From Candidatus Bathyarchaeota archaeon (GTDB lineage Archaea > Thermoproteota > Bathyarchaeia > TCS64 > B23), in assembly GCA_029259285.1 (NCBI GenBank), contig JAPDJB010000011.1, forward strand, positions 1 through 14,941: a stretch of DNA of 14,941 bases, read 5' to 3'. Made by a program: the position numbers and the translations under genes. How positions within the stretch are numbered: position 1 is the first letter of the stretch; every line of letters starts with the position of its first letter. Positions 1 through 7,432 of this stretch are shown here, one piece after another. The notes beneath the pieces were generated by a model. It was not told the DNA's origin. It saw only the letters and a program-made list of their open reading frames with translations, and searched no databases.

Positions 1-404
1 CGGGAACCATCTACCCAGCTCTGAGGGGGTTAAAGACCAGGGGCCTCATTGAGAGCGTTGAGAGAGAAGGCCGCGAATTCTATAGGTTGACGGGGAGGGG
101 GAGGGAGCTCCTAAGGCGTATAGAGGAAAGATTGGAGAGGAGTCTAAGCTTCATGGCTAGATATCTAGCCTTCCTCGCGAAGCTGACGCCGCCGGAGGTT
201 AAGGTTAGGCTGCTGGAGAAGATCGTCTCCTTCACCGATGAGGGTTTGAAGCCTACCTTCCTAGAGGGCTTCCTAGAGGGCGTCGACAGGGAGAGGCGGA
301 GGGAGGTCTTGAGGAGTCTACATCAAATCCTCTCGACGAGGATGAGGCGTATAGAGGAGATGATAGGGGAGGATGGAGCCTATGACGGAGATTATAAGGG
401 CTGA
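1..404 (+). CDS. PadR-family transcriptional regulator (5' end missing)
   Basis: The reading frame is open from position 3 to the TGA at 402-404, so the gene begins left of the window; the ATG at 87 is an internal methionine. The first visible residues (GTIYPALRGLKTRGLIES) and the following EGREFYRLTGRGRELL are the recognition helix and beta-wing of the PadR winged-helix fold. The rest is a helical, Arg/Glu-rich tail of about 100 residues, as expected for the C-terminal dimerisation helices. PadR proteins usually repress a neighbouring transporter operon and release DNA on binding a small hydrophobic ligand. Here the next gene is an ABC ATPase that starts inside the end of this gene, so autoregulation of the whole export operon is the natural inference. 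The ligand cannot be predicted, and the promoter and operator lie outside the window. Confidence 0.85.
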   Translation, partial: GTIYPALRGLKTRGLIESVEREGREFYRLTGRGRELLRRIEERLERSLSFMARYLAFLAKLTPPEVKVRLLEKIVSFTDEGLKPTFLEGFLEGVDRERRREVLRSLHQILSTRMRRIEEMIGEDGAYDGDYKG

Positions 405-1077
405 GGGATTGGTTAAGGAGTATATCCAGGGTGGTAGACCGGTGAGGGCGCTGGACGGCGTAGACCTAGCCGTCGAGGAGGGGGAGTTCCTCGCCATCAT
501 GGGGCCATCGGGCAGCGGTAAATCGACGCTTCTCCACATCCTAGGCGCCCTAGACAGGCCGACGGAGGGGCGCATACTCATCAGAGGCGTAGACCTCTCA
601 AGGCTCAGCGATGTGGAGCTGGCGGAGCTGCGAAACCGTGAGATCGGCTTCGTCTTCCAATTCTTCAATCTCATACCCAGGATGGATGCCTTGAGCAACG
701 TGGAGCTCCCCCTCGCAATAGCGGGAATCCCCCGCGAAGAGCGTCGGAGGAGGGCGATTGAGCTTCTGAAACTCGTAGGCCTAGGCGACAGGATGACCCA
801 TAGGCCGAGTGAACTCAGCGGGGGAGAGCAGCAGCGGGTGGCCATAGCTAGGGCCTTGGCCAATGACCCATCGATCATCCTCTGCGATGAGCCGACGGGC
901 AACCTCGACTCGAAGACGGGTGAGGAGGTGATAGGGTTGATGAAGGAGTTGAACCTCAAGAGTGGTAAGACCTTCATCATCGTAACCCACGATCCAGCCG
1001 TGGCTCAGATGACTGAGCGAATACTATACCTCCACGATGGGAGAATCGTGGGGGAGAAGAGGAGGGAGATGCCATGA
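382..1077 (+). CDS. ABC transporter ATP-binding protein, LolD/MacB type
   Basis: Complete ABC nucleotide-binding domain of 231 residues. Visible motifs are Walker A GPSGSGKST (41-49), Q-loop Gln93, signature LSGGEQQ (145-151), Walker B IILCDE (165-170) followed by the D-loop region NLD, and switch His203. The order and wording (VFQFFNLIP, DEPTGNLDS) are those of the LolD/MacB/FtsE group, which power FtsX-fold permeases that do not simply move solute through the membrane. I chose ATG 382 over ATG 373: the Shine-Dalgarno-like GGGGAGG at 366-372 touches the 373 ATG but sits nine bases from 382. The gene overlaps padR by 23 bases and its stop overlaps the next start as ATGA, so translation is probably coupled. 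Its permease partner is the MacB-like gene two genes downstream. Confidence 0.93.
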   Translation: MTEIIRAEGLVKEYIQGGRPVRALDGVDLAVEEGEFLAIMGPSGSGKSTLLHILGALDRPTEGRILIRGVDLSRLSDVELAELRNREIGFVFQFFNLIPRMDALSNVELPLAIAGIPREERRRRAIELLKLVGLGDRMTHRPSELSGGEQQRVAIARALANDPSIILCDEPTGNLDSKTGEEVIGLMKELNLKSGKTFIIVTHDPAVAQMTERILYLHDGRIVGEKRREMP

Positions 1078-2609
1078 AGAGGTGGAGCATAACCCTATTG
1101 ATGGCTCTGATGCTGACATCGATCATCGTACCGATGGTTCAGGCTGGAAACTATACGCCGCTTCTGAGGGTGAAGGTGAGCGACATCTACCTCACAGCCG
1201 GCGAGGAGAACACCATAGAGATAGAGCTGAGGAACACCGGCAGCTACAGCGTCTATGAAGTGGAGGCCATCCTCACATCGACGAATCCTGGAATAGTCAT
1301 CCTCGATAAGGGGCATATGATATTCAACGAGATAGAGGCCGAGAAATCTAGGCGATATAAGCCGGTGATCTACGTCGACGAGGACACCCCCATAGGCCCC
1401 TACACTCTGACGCTTACCCTCACCTATAGGCAGATGTATAAGCTGGGAACCGCCTACACACGGACGGCTACCCTCCAGATCGGCGTAGTCGTCGTAAACG
1501 CCTCAAAGCCGAAGATAGGGCTGAACATCAGCCTCATCAACCCATATCTCACCGCTGGTGAGGAGAATAAAATCAAGTTGAGTATTGAAAACGGTGGAGA
1601 TTTGAAACTCGAAGACATAGATATAATGATAACCTCCAATACCCCCTACATCGCCGTGTTAAACGGAGTCATAGACATAGATGCACTAAACGTGGGCGAG
1701 ACCGTGGAAAGTGAAGTGCTACTCGCAGTCTCTAGGGGGACACCCCTCGGGGTTTATACGCTGACGGCTACGGCGGAGTATAGGGATTCACAGGGGGAGA
1801 GCCACACCGAGATAGGAACCCTAGGCGTCGATGTCGAGGAGGTTAAGGTAGAGAGACAGACGCTCCTCCTCCTAGACGGATATACCCTCAACAGCCCAGA
1901 GGTATATCCAGGTGGAGTTGTGGAACTCGGACTCTGCCTGAGATGTGTGGGGGCTGAAGCCTACGATGTAAGGGTGACCCTTACACCCGATCAGAAGGGC
2001 GTCTTCTCATCCATTACTCCCACTACCCTATACCTCGGGGATCTAGATCCAGGAGAAGAGGTTGAGGCGCTCTACATGTTGAGAGTAGATGGGAAAGCCC
2101 TCTCAGGTCAGTATCTCCTGACGACCAATGTTGCATATTTAGATTATAAGGGAATGCCGAGGAGCGCTGTCGAGACCATAACGCTGATGGTCTCGCCTCT
2201 TGTAGATTTTAGGATACTTACGGATGGGGAGACACATGTCTCTAGGGGGGCCTCTACAACTCTGTCGGGGGACCTACTCCTAATAGGAACTGAGAGCGTC
2301 CGCTTCGTGGAGCTTGAAATCGTTGAGGATGATCTCTTCAAGGCTTCGGGGAGTGGGGAGTATATTGGAGCCCTAGACCCCGACAGCCCCCTCCCCTTCG
2401 ACTTGAGCTTCAGAGTCTCGGAGGACGCTGAGGAGGGTCCACAAACCCTCAGGGTGAGGGTCCTATACCTAGACTACCTTAACTGTAGGAAGAGTGACAT
2501 CGTCGAGGTCCCCATCTACGTCGAGGCCCCAGAGGAGATTGAAATTATGAGGCAGCGTGGGGGAATCTGGCTCTGGATCAGGTGGCTCTTTGGTATACTG
2601 CCGAGGTGA
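1074..2609 (+). CDS. Secreted protein with four tandem Ig-like (NEW3/CARDB-type, COG1361-like) repeats
   Basis: The 511-residue product begins with a signal peptide: Lys/Arg at 2-3, hydrophobic stretch about 5-20, likely cleavage after VQA at 22-24. The remainder is extracellular beta-rich sequence in four tandem units, about 35-140, 150-255, 268-375 and 385-483. Each opens with a motif like YLTAGEEN or YPGGVVE, continues with a pattern like IELRNTG, and closes with a pattern like PxGxYTLTxTxxYxD. This resembles the NEW3/CARDB/COG1361 S-layer-associated families. There is no complete C-terminal membrane span, only a short Trp-rich tail (WLWIRWLFGILPR). It lies between the ATPase and permease genes, where a MacA-like adaptor would be in bacteria, so I infer an extracytoplasmic partner or substrate-guiding subunit of the transporter. 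The ATGA overlap with the ATPase gene supports coupled expression. The specific role is not known. Confidence 0.8.
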   Translation: MKRWSITLLMALMLTSIIVPMVQAGNYTPLLRVKVSDIYLTAGEENTIEIELRNTGSYSVYEVEAILTSTNPGIVILDKGHMIFNEIEAEKSRRYKPVIYVDEDTPIGPYTLTLTLTYRQMYKLGTAYTRTATLQIGVVVVNASKPKIGLNISLINPYLTAGEENKIKLSIENGGDLKLEDIDIMITSNTPYIAVLNGVIDIDALNVGETVESEVLLAVSRGTPLGVYTLTATAEYRDSQGESHTEIGTLGVDVEEVKVERQTLLLLDGYTLNSPEVYPGGVVELGLCLRCVGAEAYDVRVTLTPDQKGVFSSITPTTLYLGDLDPGEEVEALYMLRVDGKALSGQYLLTTNVAYLDYKGMPRSAVETITLMVSPLVDFRILTDGETHVSRGASTTLSGDLLLIGTESVRFVELEIVEDDLFKASGSGEYIGALDPDSPLPFDLSFRVSEDAEEGPQTLRVRVLYLDYLNCRKSDIVEVPIYVEAPEEIEIMRQRGGIWLWIRWLFGILPR

Positions 2610-2614
2610 AGGCA

Positions 2615-3817
2615 ATGAGAACCCTTGACACGCTGCTCTACGCCCTCGACGGCGTGAGGGAACGGAAGTTCAGATTTGCATTGAACATAATCGGGATCCT
2701 CATCGGCGGAGCCGCCATCACCTCACTACTGGCTATAACCCAGGGTGTCAACAGGGATGTTTCAGAGCAGATGGAACTCCTAGGACCGACAACCATCGCC
2801 GTAACCCCAGGCGGCTTCGGCTACGGTGGAAAGGGATTCCTAACCATGAAAGACATGGAACGGGTGAGGCGAATACCCCACGTGGAGGTGGCAACCCCCA
2901 TTATAAGCATGTCCGCCACCGTCGTGATAGGGGGTCGGACGGGTATAGTATCCATCGTCGGCGTAGTCCCAGAGGAATATCTACAGGTCATCAAGAATAT
3001 AGAGGTGGCTGAGGGACGCTTCATAAGGCGAGGGGACATGGCCGCGGCGGTCCTGGGCGCCAACATCGCCCAGCCGCCTGGAGAGGAGGAGCCTATAGTG
3101 GATGTTGGAAGCAGGATAGCAGTCACCATAAAGACGGAGGAGGGGATCAAGAAGGCGACCTATAGGGTGGCCGGAATTCTAAAGGAGACGGGGGGAGCCT
3201 TCATCATCTCCCCAGACGACGTCATCTACATCTCGCTTAGGGCTGCCCAACAGCTCTTCGACATGGGCAACAGAATCCATCGTATCGCCGTCGAGGCCGA
3301 TGCCATAGAGAACGTCGAGTACGTCGTCGAGGCCATAGAGGATGAGTTGGGTGAGGGGGTACTCGTCATCTCAGCTGGCTTCGTCCGAGAAACCGTGGGG
3401 AGGATCACCACATCTCTCCAGGTGCTCCTCGGAGGGGTGGCAGCCATCTCCCTCATCGTCGCGGGTATAGGCATAGTGAACACGATGACCATCTCAGTGA
3501 TGGAGAGGACGAGGGAGATAGGGATATTGAAGGCCGTGGGAGCCAAGAACCGCGATGTCCTCCTCATCTTCCTCTCAGAGGCCCTCATAACAGGTCTCCT
3601 CGGCGGAGTTCTAGGCGTCCTCTCAGGCATCTTCCTGGGACAGGTCATCTCATCGATAGCGCAGCTAACCTACAACATAGTCCTCTCCCCCTACATCACG
3701 CCTACGATCTGCTTCACTGTCATCCTCTTCTCCTCCATAACCGGCGTCCTCTCCGGTCTCTATCCAGCTTGGAGAGCCGCCAATCTAAATCCGGTGGAGG
3801 CGTTGAGATATGAGTGA
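2615..3817 (+). CDS. ABC transporter permease, MacB/FtsX family
   Basis: A 400-residue permease with the MacB layout: one N-terminal membrane helix (about 22-45), a large extracytoplasmic MacB core domain (about 46-265), and three C-terminal helices (about 268-292, 321-347, 366-385). Family signatures are the phrase IVNTMTISVMERTREIGILKAVGA after the second helix, in pieces IVNTMTISVMER and REIGILKAVGA, and the terminal YPAWRAANLNPVEALRYE. The MacB/LolCDE group works by mechanotransmission: ATP hydrolysis in the cytoplasm moves the outer domain to expel peptides, lipids or lipoproteins. I chose ATG 2615 because GAGGTG at 2603-2608 is a good ribosome site six bases upstream; the GTG at 2582 lies inside the previous gene and lacks one. 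The gene follows the Ig-repeat gene by five bases and overlaps the next by eight. Confidence 0.92.
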   Translation: MRTLDTLLYALDGVRERKFRFALNIIGILIGGAAITSLLAITQGVNRDVSEQMELLGPTTIAVTPGGFGYGGKGFLTMKDMERVRRIPHVEVATPIISMSATVVIGGRTGIVSIVGVVPEEYLQVIKNIEVAEGRFIRRGDMAAAVLGANIAQPPGEEEPIVDVGSRIAVTIKTEEGIKKATYRVAGILKETGGAFIISPDDVIYISLRAAQQLFDMGNRIHRIAVEADAIENVEYVVEAIEDELGEGVLVISAGFVRETVGRITTSLQVLLGGVAAISLIVAGIGIVNTMTISVMERTREIGILKAVGAKNRDVLLIFLSEALITGLLGGVLGVLSGIFLGQVISSIAQLTYNIVLSPYITPTICFTVILFSSITGVLSGLYPAWRAANLNPVEALRYE

Positions 3818-4469
3818 AGACGGGTCGATATCCAACCCCTTAAGATGCCTCATAAAACCATTAGACACCCTATCGAAAGTCGATGAGAGGGATCTCTGGA
3901 TCGGCCTCCTCGTCGTCCTCATCATCGCCTTCTTAGCCTCTACAGCGCGATACAACTACGCTATGAAGCTGCCCATCGAGATACCCGAGTTTCTCCAGAG
4001 ACCTGGAAGTAGAGTCAACCCCGAGGCCTTCAAGAGGAACATAGCCTACTTCCAGGCCTTCGGCGAGGGGGCCGCCACCATCCTCGATTGGCTTCTCACC
4101 TCCATCCTCATACACCTCTACATCAGAGCCCTCGGGGGGAGGGGAAGCCTGAGGGGATTGATGGCGAAAGCCGGCTTCGCCTCAACACCCCTATTGATAC
4201 AGCAACTCCTACGCCTAATCGATTCCTACACCATAACGAGAGATCGCCTATTGGAACTCGCAGCCTCCCTACAGAGCTGGACGCCTCGAACACTCACCCA
4301 TATAAACCTCTTCCAAATCTGGCTCCTCATACTCCTCACCATAGCAGCCTCAATAAACTATGGGACATCGAAGAGGAGGGCGGCCGCCTCGACGCTCCTG
4401 GCCTACCTAACCCTAACCCTCATCCTCCTCCTCCTCTCCCACAGAGCCATTACGATGGCCAGCCTCTGA
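3810..4469 (+). CDS. Multi-spanning membrane protein, Yip1-like
   Basis: A 219-residue integral membrane protein with about five hydrophobic segments (around 29-46, 86-106, 120-138, 167-184, 191-210) and a short cytoplasmic N terminus. The pattern of an initial P-L-D-T-L-S segment, a first helix, a loop of about 40 residues, then a run of helices with AGFASTPLL in the middle resembles archaeal Yip1-domain proteins often found beside MacB-type ABC genes; I recognise the architecture rather than a diagnostic motif. Its ATG lies inside the end of the permease gene (8-base overlap), ten bases after GGTGGAGG, so it is almost certainly co-translated with the transporter. An accessory or assembly factor for the permease is the inferred role. 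No catalytic residues are evident. Confidence 0.6.
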   Translation: MSEDGSISNPLRCLIKPLDTLSKVDERDLWIGLLVVLIIAFLASTARYNYAMKLPIEIPEFLQRPGSRVNPEAFKRNIAYFQAFGEGAATILDWLLTSILIHLYIRALGGRGSLRGLMAKAGFASTPLLIQQLLRLIDSYTITRDRLLELAASLQSWTPRTLTHINLFQIWLLILLTIAASINYGTSKRRAAASTLLAYLTLTLILLLLSHRAITMASL

Positions 4470-4513
4470 ATAGTGTTAAGAGGCTGAGAAACGATGGGAA
4501 ATATGGCTTGGAC

Positions 4514-5296
4514 GTGGAGCTTTATTGGTTCAGGAAGGCAGAATACAGGATTCTGAGGGGTAAACGGGGAGTTCAGAGATGCTACAATGAGATGGCATCG
4601 AGATACGACTCCTCAAGATACCTCTACTGGACGAGGAGGATGGAGGAGGGGGAGGAGAAGGCCATAGAGGGCTGGCTTAGGATGTTGAGGCCTCCAATCA
4701 TCGACGTCGGCTCCGGAACAGGAAGATACGCCCTCAAACTCGCCGATCAGGGCCTGGAAACCATAGCCCTAGACATAAGCCAGGGGATGATACATCAATT
4801 GAGGGGGAGGATGAAAACTGAGGCATCACTACATCCCGTGATAGGAGACGGGGAGAACATACCGCTGAGAGATGCCTGTATCAACTCGATTCTATGCACT
4901 CTAACCTTCGACCACTTCCAAAACCCAGAGAAGGCGGCGGAGGAGTTCTCAAGGATCCTTAGACCAAGAGGCCTATGCCTCATCACAACTCTTAACAGCC
5001 AAACCCTAAGAGACTTTCAAAAATTGATGGGGATACCGAGAGATAAAGTTCCATTTAGAACCGAGGAGATGCCACCCACACTCATCCACGAGGTAGGCCA
5101 CTCAGCCAAAGAAGTGGGTAGGCTCCTCGAACCCAGAGGCTTCAAAACCATAGGGGTGAGGGGATGCTGCTATTTGCACTTAATACCCCTGCCAGAACGC
5201 TATCCCATACCCATCGATAGACTTCTAAGCCCTCTAAAACCACTCTTAAAATACGCCTGGATACATGCGATTCTACTCTTGAAATATGTTTCTTAG
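4514..5296 (+). CDS. Class I SAM-dependent methyltransferase (Methyltransf_11/UbiE-like)
   Basis: A Rossmann-fold methyltransferase of about 260 residues. Motif I is IIDVGSGTGRYALKLA (62-77), the acidic end of strand 2 is ALDISQGMI (85-93), and the post-motif region GDGENIPLRDACINSILC and the strand-5 phrase ILRPRGLCLITTLN follow. The substrate-specific C-terminal part (about 165-260) is unique to this protein and ends in a hydrophobic stretch. The start is uncertain: the frame is open far upstream inside the Yip1-like gene but has no ATG before 4592. GTG 4514 (or TTG 4508) fits best because it retains the N-terminal helix, including GVQRCYNEMASRYD, that precedes motif I in this family. The gene lies about 45 bases after the transporter operon on the same strand and may be its last member; the substrate is unknown. 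Confidence 0.8.
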   Translation: MELYWFRKAEYRILRGKRGVQRCYNEMASRYDSSRYLYWTRRMEEGEEKAIEGWLRMLRPPIIDVGSGTGRYALKLADQGLETIALDISQGMIHQLRGRMKTEASLHPVIGDGENIPLRDACINSILCTLTFDHFQNPEKAAEEFSRILRPRGLCLITTLNSQTLRDFQKLMGIPRDKVPFRTEEMPPTLIHEVGHSAKEVGRLLEPRGFKTIGVRGCCYLHLIPLPERYPIPIDRLLSPLKPLLKYAWIHAILLLKYVS

Positions 5297-5313
5297 AGAA
5301 GATAGAGACCCGA

Positions 5314-5396
5314 TGCGGGGGGTGGGATTCGAACCCACGTAGGCCTAAGCCACGGGATCTTGAGTCCCGCCCCTTTAGCCACTCGGGAACCCCCGC
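5314..5396 (-). tRNA. tRNA-Leu (anticodon CAA)
   Basis: Read on the minus strand, the acceptor stem GCGGGGG (5396-5390) pairs with CCCCCGC (5321-5315), and A73 is at 5314. The D stem is CCC/GGG, the anticodon stem is CGGGA/TCCCG around the loop CTCAAGA, and the T arm is GTGGG-TTCGAAT-CCCAC. The long variable arm (GGC-TTAG-GCC core) makes it a class II tRNA, and anticodon CAA with A73 identifies leucine. CCA is not encoded and no intron is visible. It diverges from the UMP kinase gene across a 57-base spacer. Confidence 0.95.
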
Positions 5397-5424
5397 CCCA
5401 GGGATAGATGTTCCATGGGGATGG

Positions 5425-5431
5425 CTTAAAA
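5425..5431. promoter_or_regulatory. TATA box, probably bidirectional (tRNA-Leu and UMP kinase)
   Basis: CTTAAAA on the plus strand reads TTTTAAG on the minus strand. It is centred about 26 bases before the UMP kinase ATG (5454), which predicts a leaderless mRNA, and about 32 bases from the tRNA-Leu 5' end (5396), which predicts a roughly 5-base tRNA 5' leader. No other TATA-like site is present in the spacer. Purine-rich bases (AAGG) precede it on the minus strand as a BRE-like element. Confidence 0.6.
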
Positions 5432-5453
5432 CCTTACTCCGCCTTCATACAGG

Positions 5454-6125
5454 ATGATGAGGGTCTCCATAAGCCTAGGTGGAAGCCTCCTCAAAGATCT
5501 CGAAGACTTCCGGAGATATGCCGACGTGTTGAGGAGGCTGAGGGCGAGGGGGCATCGAATCGTCGTCGTCTGCGGCGGAGGTCGCAGGGCCCGTGAATTT
5601 ATCGCTCAGGCCCGAAGCCTAGGAGCATCAGAGGAGCTCCAGGATAGGGTTGGAATATTGGTGACGCATCTAAATGCTCTGCTCCTAATAGCAGCCCTCG
5701 GCGAGGATGCCGATCCAAGGGTTCATCGAAGAGCCAGCGATGTGAGGAGGCATTTGGATGATAGGATCATCGTCGGCGGGGGGCATCTCCCAGGGAGCAG
5801 CACCGACTACAGGGCCGTGCTCTTCGCCAGGGCGATTGGGGCTGAGCTCATAGTCAACGCCACCGATTATGGAGGGGTCTTTGACAAAGACCCAAGTAGG
5901 CATTCAGACGCCATGAAATACGACCATTTAACCTATGATGAGCTGGAGGGGATCATCAGAAGCCGATTTGAGCAGAGACCTGGCGACTACGGCCTCTTCG
6001 ACCTGAAGGCTGTGAGATTGGCTAAGAGGCTGGGAATTCCCATAGTCTTCGTAGACGGAACTGATCCAGAGGAGATCATCAGGGCCGTGGAGGGTGGGCA
6101 CAGCGGAACAGTTGTCTCCGGTTGA
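5454..6125 (+). CDS. pyrH: Uridylate (UMP) kinase, archaeal type
   Basis: A 223-residue amino-acid-kinase-fold protein that phosphorylates UMP to UDP with ATP in pyrimidine synthesis. Visible family elements are the N-terminal ISLGGSLL (6-13) phosphate-binding strand, VVVCGGGRRAREFI (37-50), the LNALLL segment (73-78), GGGHLPGSSTDYRAV (108-122), VNATDYGGVFDKDP (134-147) and the C-terminal AKRLGIPIVFVDG and GHSGTVV. Length and motif order fit archaeal PyrH, which is shorter than most bacterial versions. The start at ATG 5454 is immediately followed by a second ATG at 5457, and no Shine-Dalgarno sequence precedes it, in keeping with leaderless initiation from the TATA box at 5425. Its 3' end is followed 47 bases later by aRF1. 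Confidence 0.93.
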   Translation: MMRVSISLGGSLLKDLEDFRRYADVLRRLRARGHRIVVVCGGGRRAREFIAQARSLGASEELQDRVGILVTHLNALLLIAALGEDADPRVHRRASDVRRHLDDRIIVGGGHLPGSSTDYRAVLFARAIGAELIVNATDYGGVFDKDPSRHSDAMKYDHLTYDELEGIIRSRFEQRPGDYGLFDLKAVRLAKRLGIPIVFVDGTDPEEIIRAVEGGHSGTVVSG

Positions 6126-6131
6126 AGGTAA

Positions 6132-6140
6132 ACTATATAT
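6132..6140 (+). promoter_or_regulatory. TATA box for aRF1
   Basis: ACTATATAT lies in the 47-base gap between pyrH and aRF1. Counting about 26 bases on puts the start of transcription near 6162, leaving a leader of about ten bases. GGTGGG (6159-6164) eight bases before ATG 6173 could be a ribosome site if the leader begins slightly earlier. This suggests that aRF1 has its own promoter even though pyrH lies just upstream on the same strand. Confidence 0.5.
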
Positions 6141-6172
6141 GCTCCAGCGGGGTTTAATGGTGGGCCTCTGAT

Positions 6173-7432
6173 ATGGGGATGAGAAAGGCTGCACCCCTCG
6201 ATAGGTTCAGGTTTAGGAAGCTACTTGAGATGCTGGAGAAGAAGGAGGGGAGGGGAACCGAGCTTATCAGCGTCTATATCCCACCTGGGAAGCGGGTCAG
6301 CGAGGTGATGAACGACCTCAGAAGCGAGTGGGGGACAGCGAGCAACATAAAGTCGAAGACGACGAGGAAGAACGTCCAGGACGCCCTCACTAAGGTTATG
6401 GAGCGCCTAAAGCTGTTCAAGGAAATACCCGAAACCGGCCTAGCCATCTTCGCCGGAAACATCGCTGGAGACCAGCCAGGGGTGGGCCGCATGGAGACCT
6501 ATGTGGTCATACCCCCAGAGCCGATAACGACGTATTATTATCGGTGTGAACATCGCTTCGTCCTAGAACCCCTCTGGGAACTCCTTAGAGCCGAGGATGC
6601 CTATGGCATAGTGGTCATAGACGCAAAGGAGACCACCATAGCCCTCGCGAAAGGGAGACGCATAGAAATTCTAAAGGAGGTCACATCGGGAGTACCAGGG
6701 AAGCATCGAGCGGGAGGTCAGAGCGCCAGGAGATTTGAGAGACTCAGAGAGATGGCCCTAAACGAGTATTACCGCCGAGTCGGCGAACACATCAACGAGC
6801 TTTATCTCAAGATTCCGAATCTGAAGGGAATCATCTTTGGAGGCCCTGGGCCGACGAAGAATGAGTTCCTTGAGCGAGACCTCCTCCATTATGAGTTGAA
6901 GGATAAGGTGTTGACCGTCGTCGACACCGCCTATACGGGCATCGAGGGTGTGAAGGAGGTCGTCGACAGGGCAAAAGACTTCCTCGAAGGCCTGAGATAC
7001 GGCGAGGAGCGTCGAATCGTCCAGGAGTTCCTGAAACACGTGGGCCGAGACACCGGTCTGGCGACCTACGGCGATAGGGAGGTGATGAGGGAGCTTAAGA
7101 GCGCCAATGTCAGAGTCCTCCTCCTCTCCGAGGGCGTAGAGCGAGAATGGCTGAGGCTGAGATGTCGAGAGTGTGGATATATGGAGGAGCGGATCATAGA
7201 GCGAGACGAGCTTGAGGACTTCATGGAGGGGTTGGGCAACATAGTCTGCCCCCGATGCGGAAAGACAGCCTACGAGGTGGTGGAGCATAGGGAGCTCCTG
7301 GAGAGGCTTATAGAGATGGCTGATGAGGTCGACGCCAGGGTTGAGGTCATCTCCACGGAGACGGAGGAGGGGGAGATGCTCCTCAAATCCTTTGGAGGAG
7401 TAGCCGCCATATTGAGGCATAGAACCTACTAG
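6173..7432 (+). CDS. prf1: Peptide chain release factor aRF1
   Basis: Complete 419-residue archaeal class I release factor, which reads all three stop codons and triggers peptidyl-tRNA hydrolysis on the ribosome. Domain 1 carries the stop-recognition motif GTASNIKS (54-61) and YRCEHRF (123-129). Domain 2 carries the catalytic loop GVPGKHRAGGQSARRFERLR in two parts, with GGQ at 181-183. Domain 3 carries a four-cysteine knuckle (C331, C334, C359, C362), and the protein ends in the typical TETEEGEMLLKSFGGVAAILR. Nothing is missing. The start could also be ATG 6179, two codons in. The gene itself stops with TAG and meets valS head-on. Use of TAG as the terminator here and in several neighbours argues that amber is an ordinary stop codon in this genome. 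Confidence 0.97.
   Translation: MGMRKAAPLDRFRFRKLLEMLEKKEGRGTELISVYIPPGKRVSEVMNDLRSEWGTASNIKSKTTRKNVQDALTKVMERLKLFKEIPETGLAIFAGNIAGDQPGVGRMETYVVIPPEPITTYYYRCEHRFVLEPLWELLRAEDAYGIVVIDAKETTIALAKGRRIEILKEVTSGVPGKHRAGGQSARRFERLREMALNEYYRRVGEHINELYLKIPNLKGIIFGGPGPTKNEFLERDLLHYELKDKVLTVVDTAYTGIEGVKEVVDRAKDFLEGLRYGEERRIVQEFLKHVGRDTGLATYGDREVMRELKSANVRVLLLSEGVEREWLRLRCRECGYMEERIIERDELEDFMEGLGNIVCPRCGKTAYEVVEHRELLERLIEMADEVDARVEVISTETEEGEMLLKSFGGVAAILRHRTY

Noticed and set aside
318..980. 220-codon open frame antisense to the ABC ATPase
   Set aside because: It mirrors a gene with every ATPase motif; the predicted product is Ser/Pro/Arg-rich and has no recognisable fold.
2582..2614. GTG 2582 as the permease start
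   Set aside because: It lies inside the preceding gene without a ribosome site, whereas ATG 2615 has GAGGTG six bases upstream and gives the usual short MacB N terminus.
4088..4513. Long open frame upstream of the methyltransferase, in a different frame from the Yip1-like gene
   Set aside because: Its translation is proline/histidine-rich low-complexity text overlapping a convincing membrane protein gene; only the part after about 4508 looks like protein.
6758..7420. 220-codon open frame antisense to aRF1
   Set aside because: Shadow of the release-factor gene, caused by codon bias; no ribosome site or domain.
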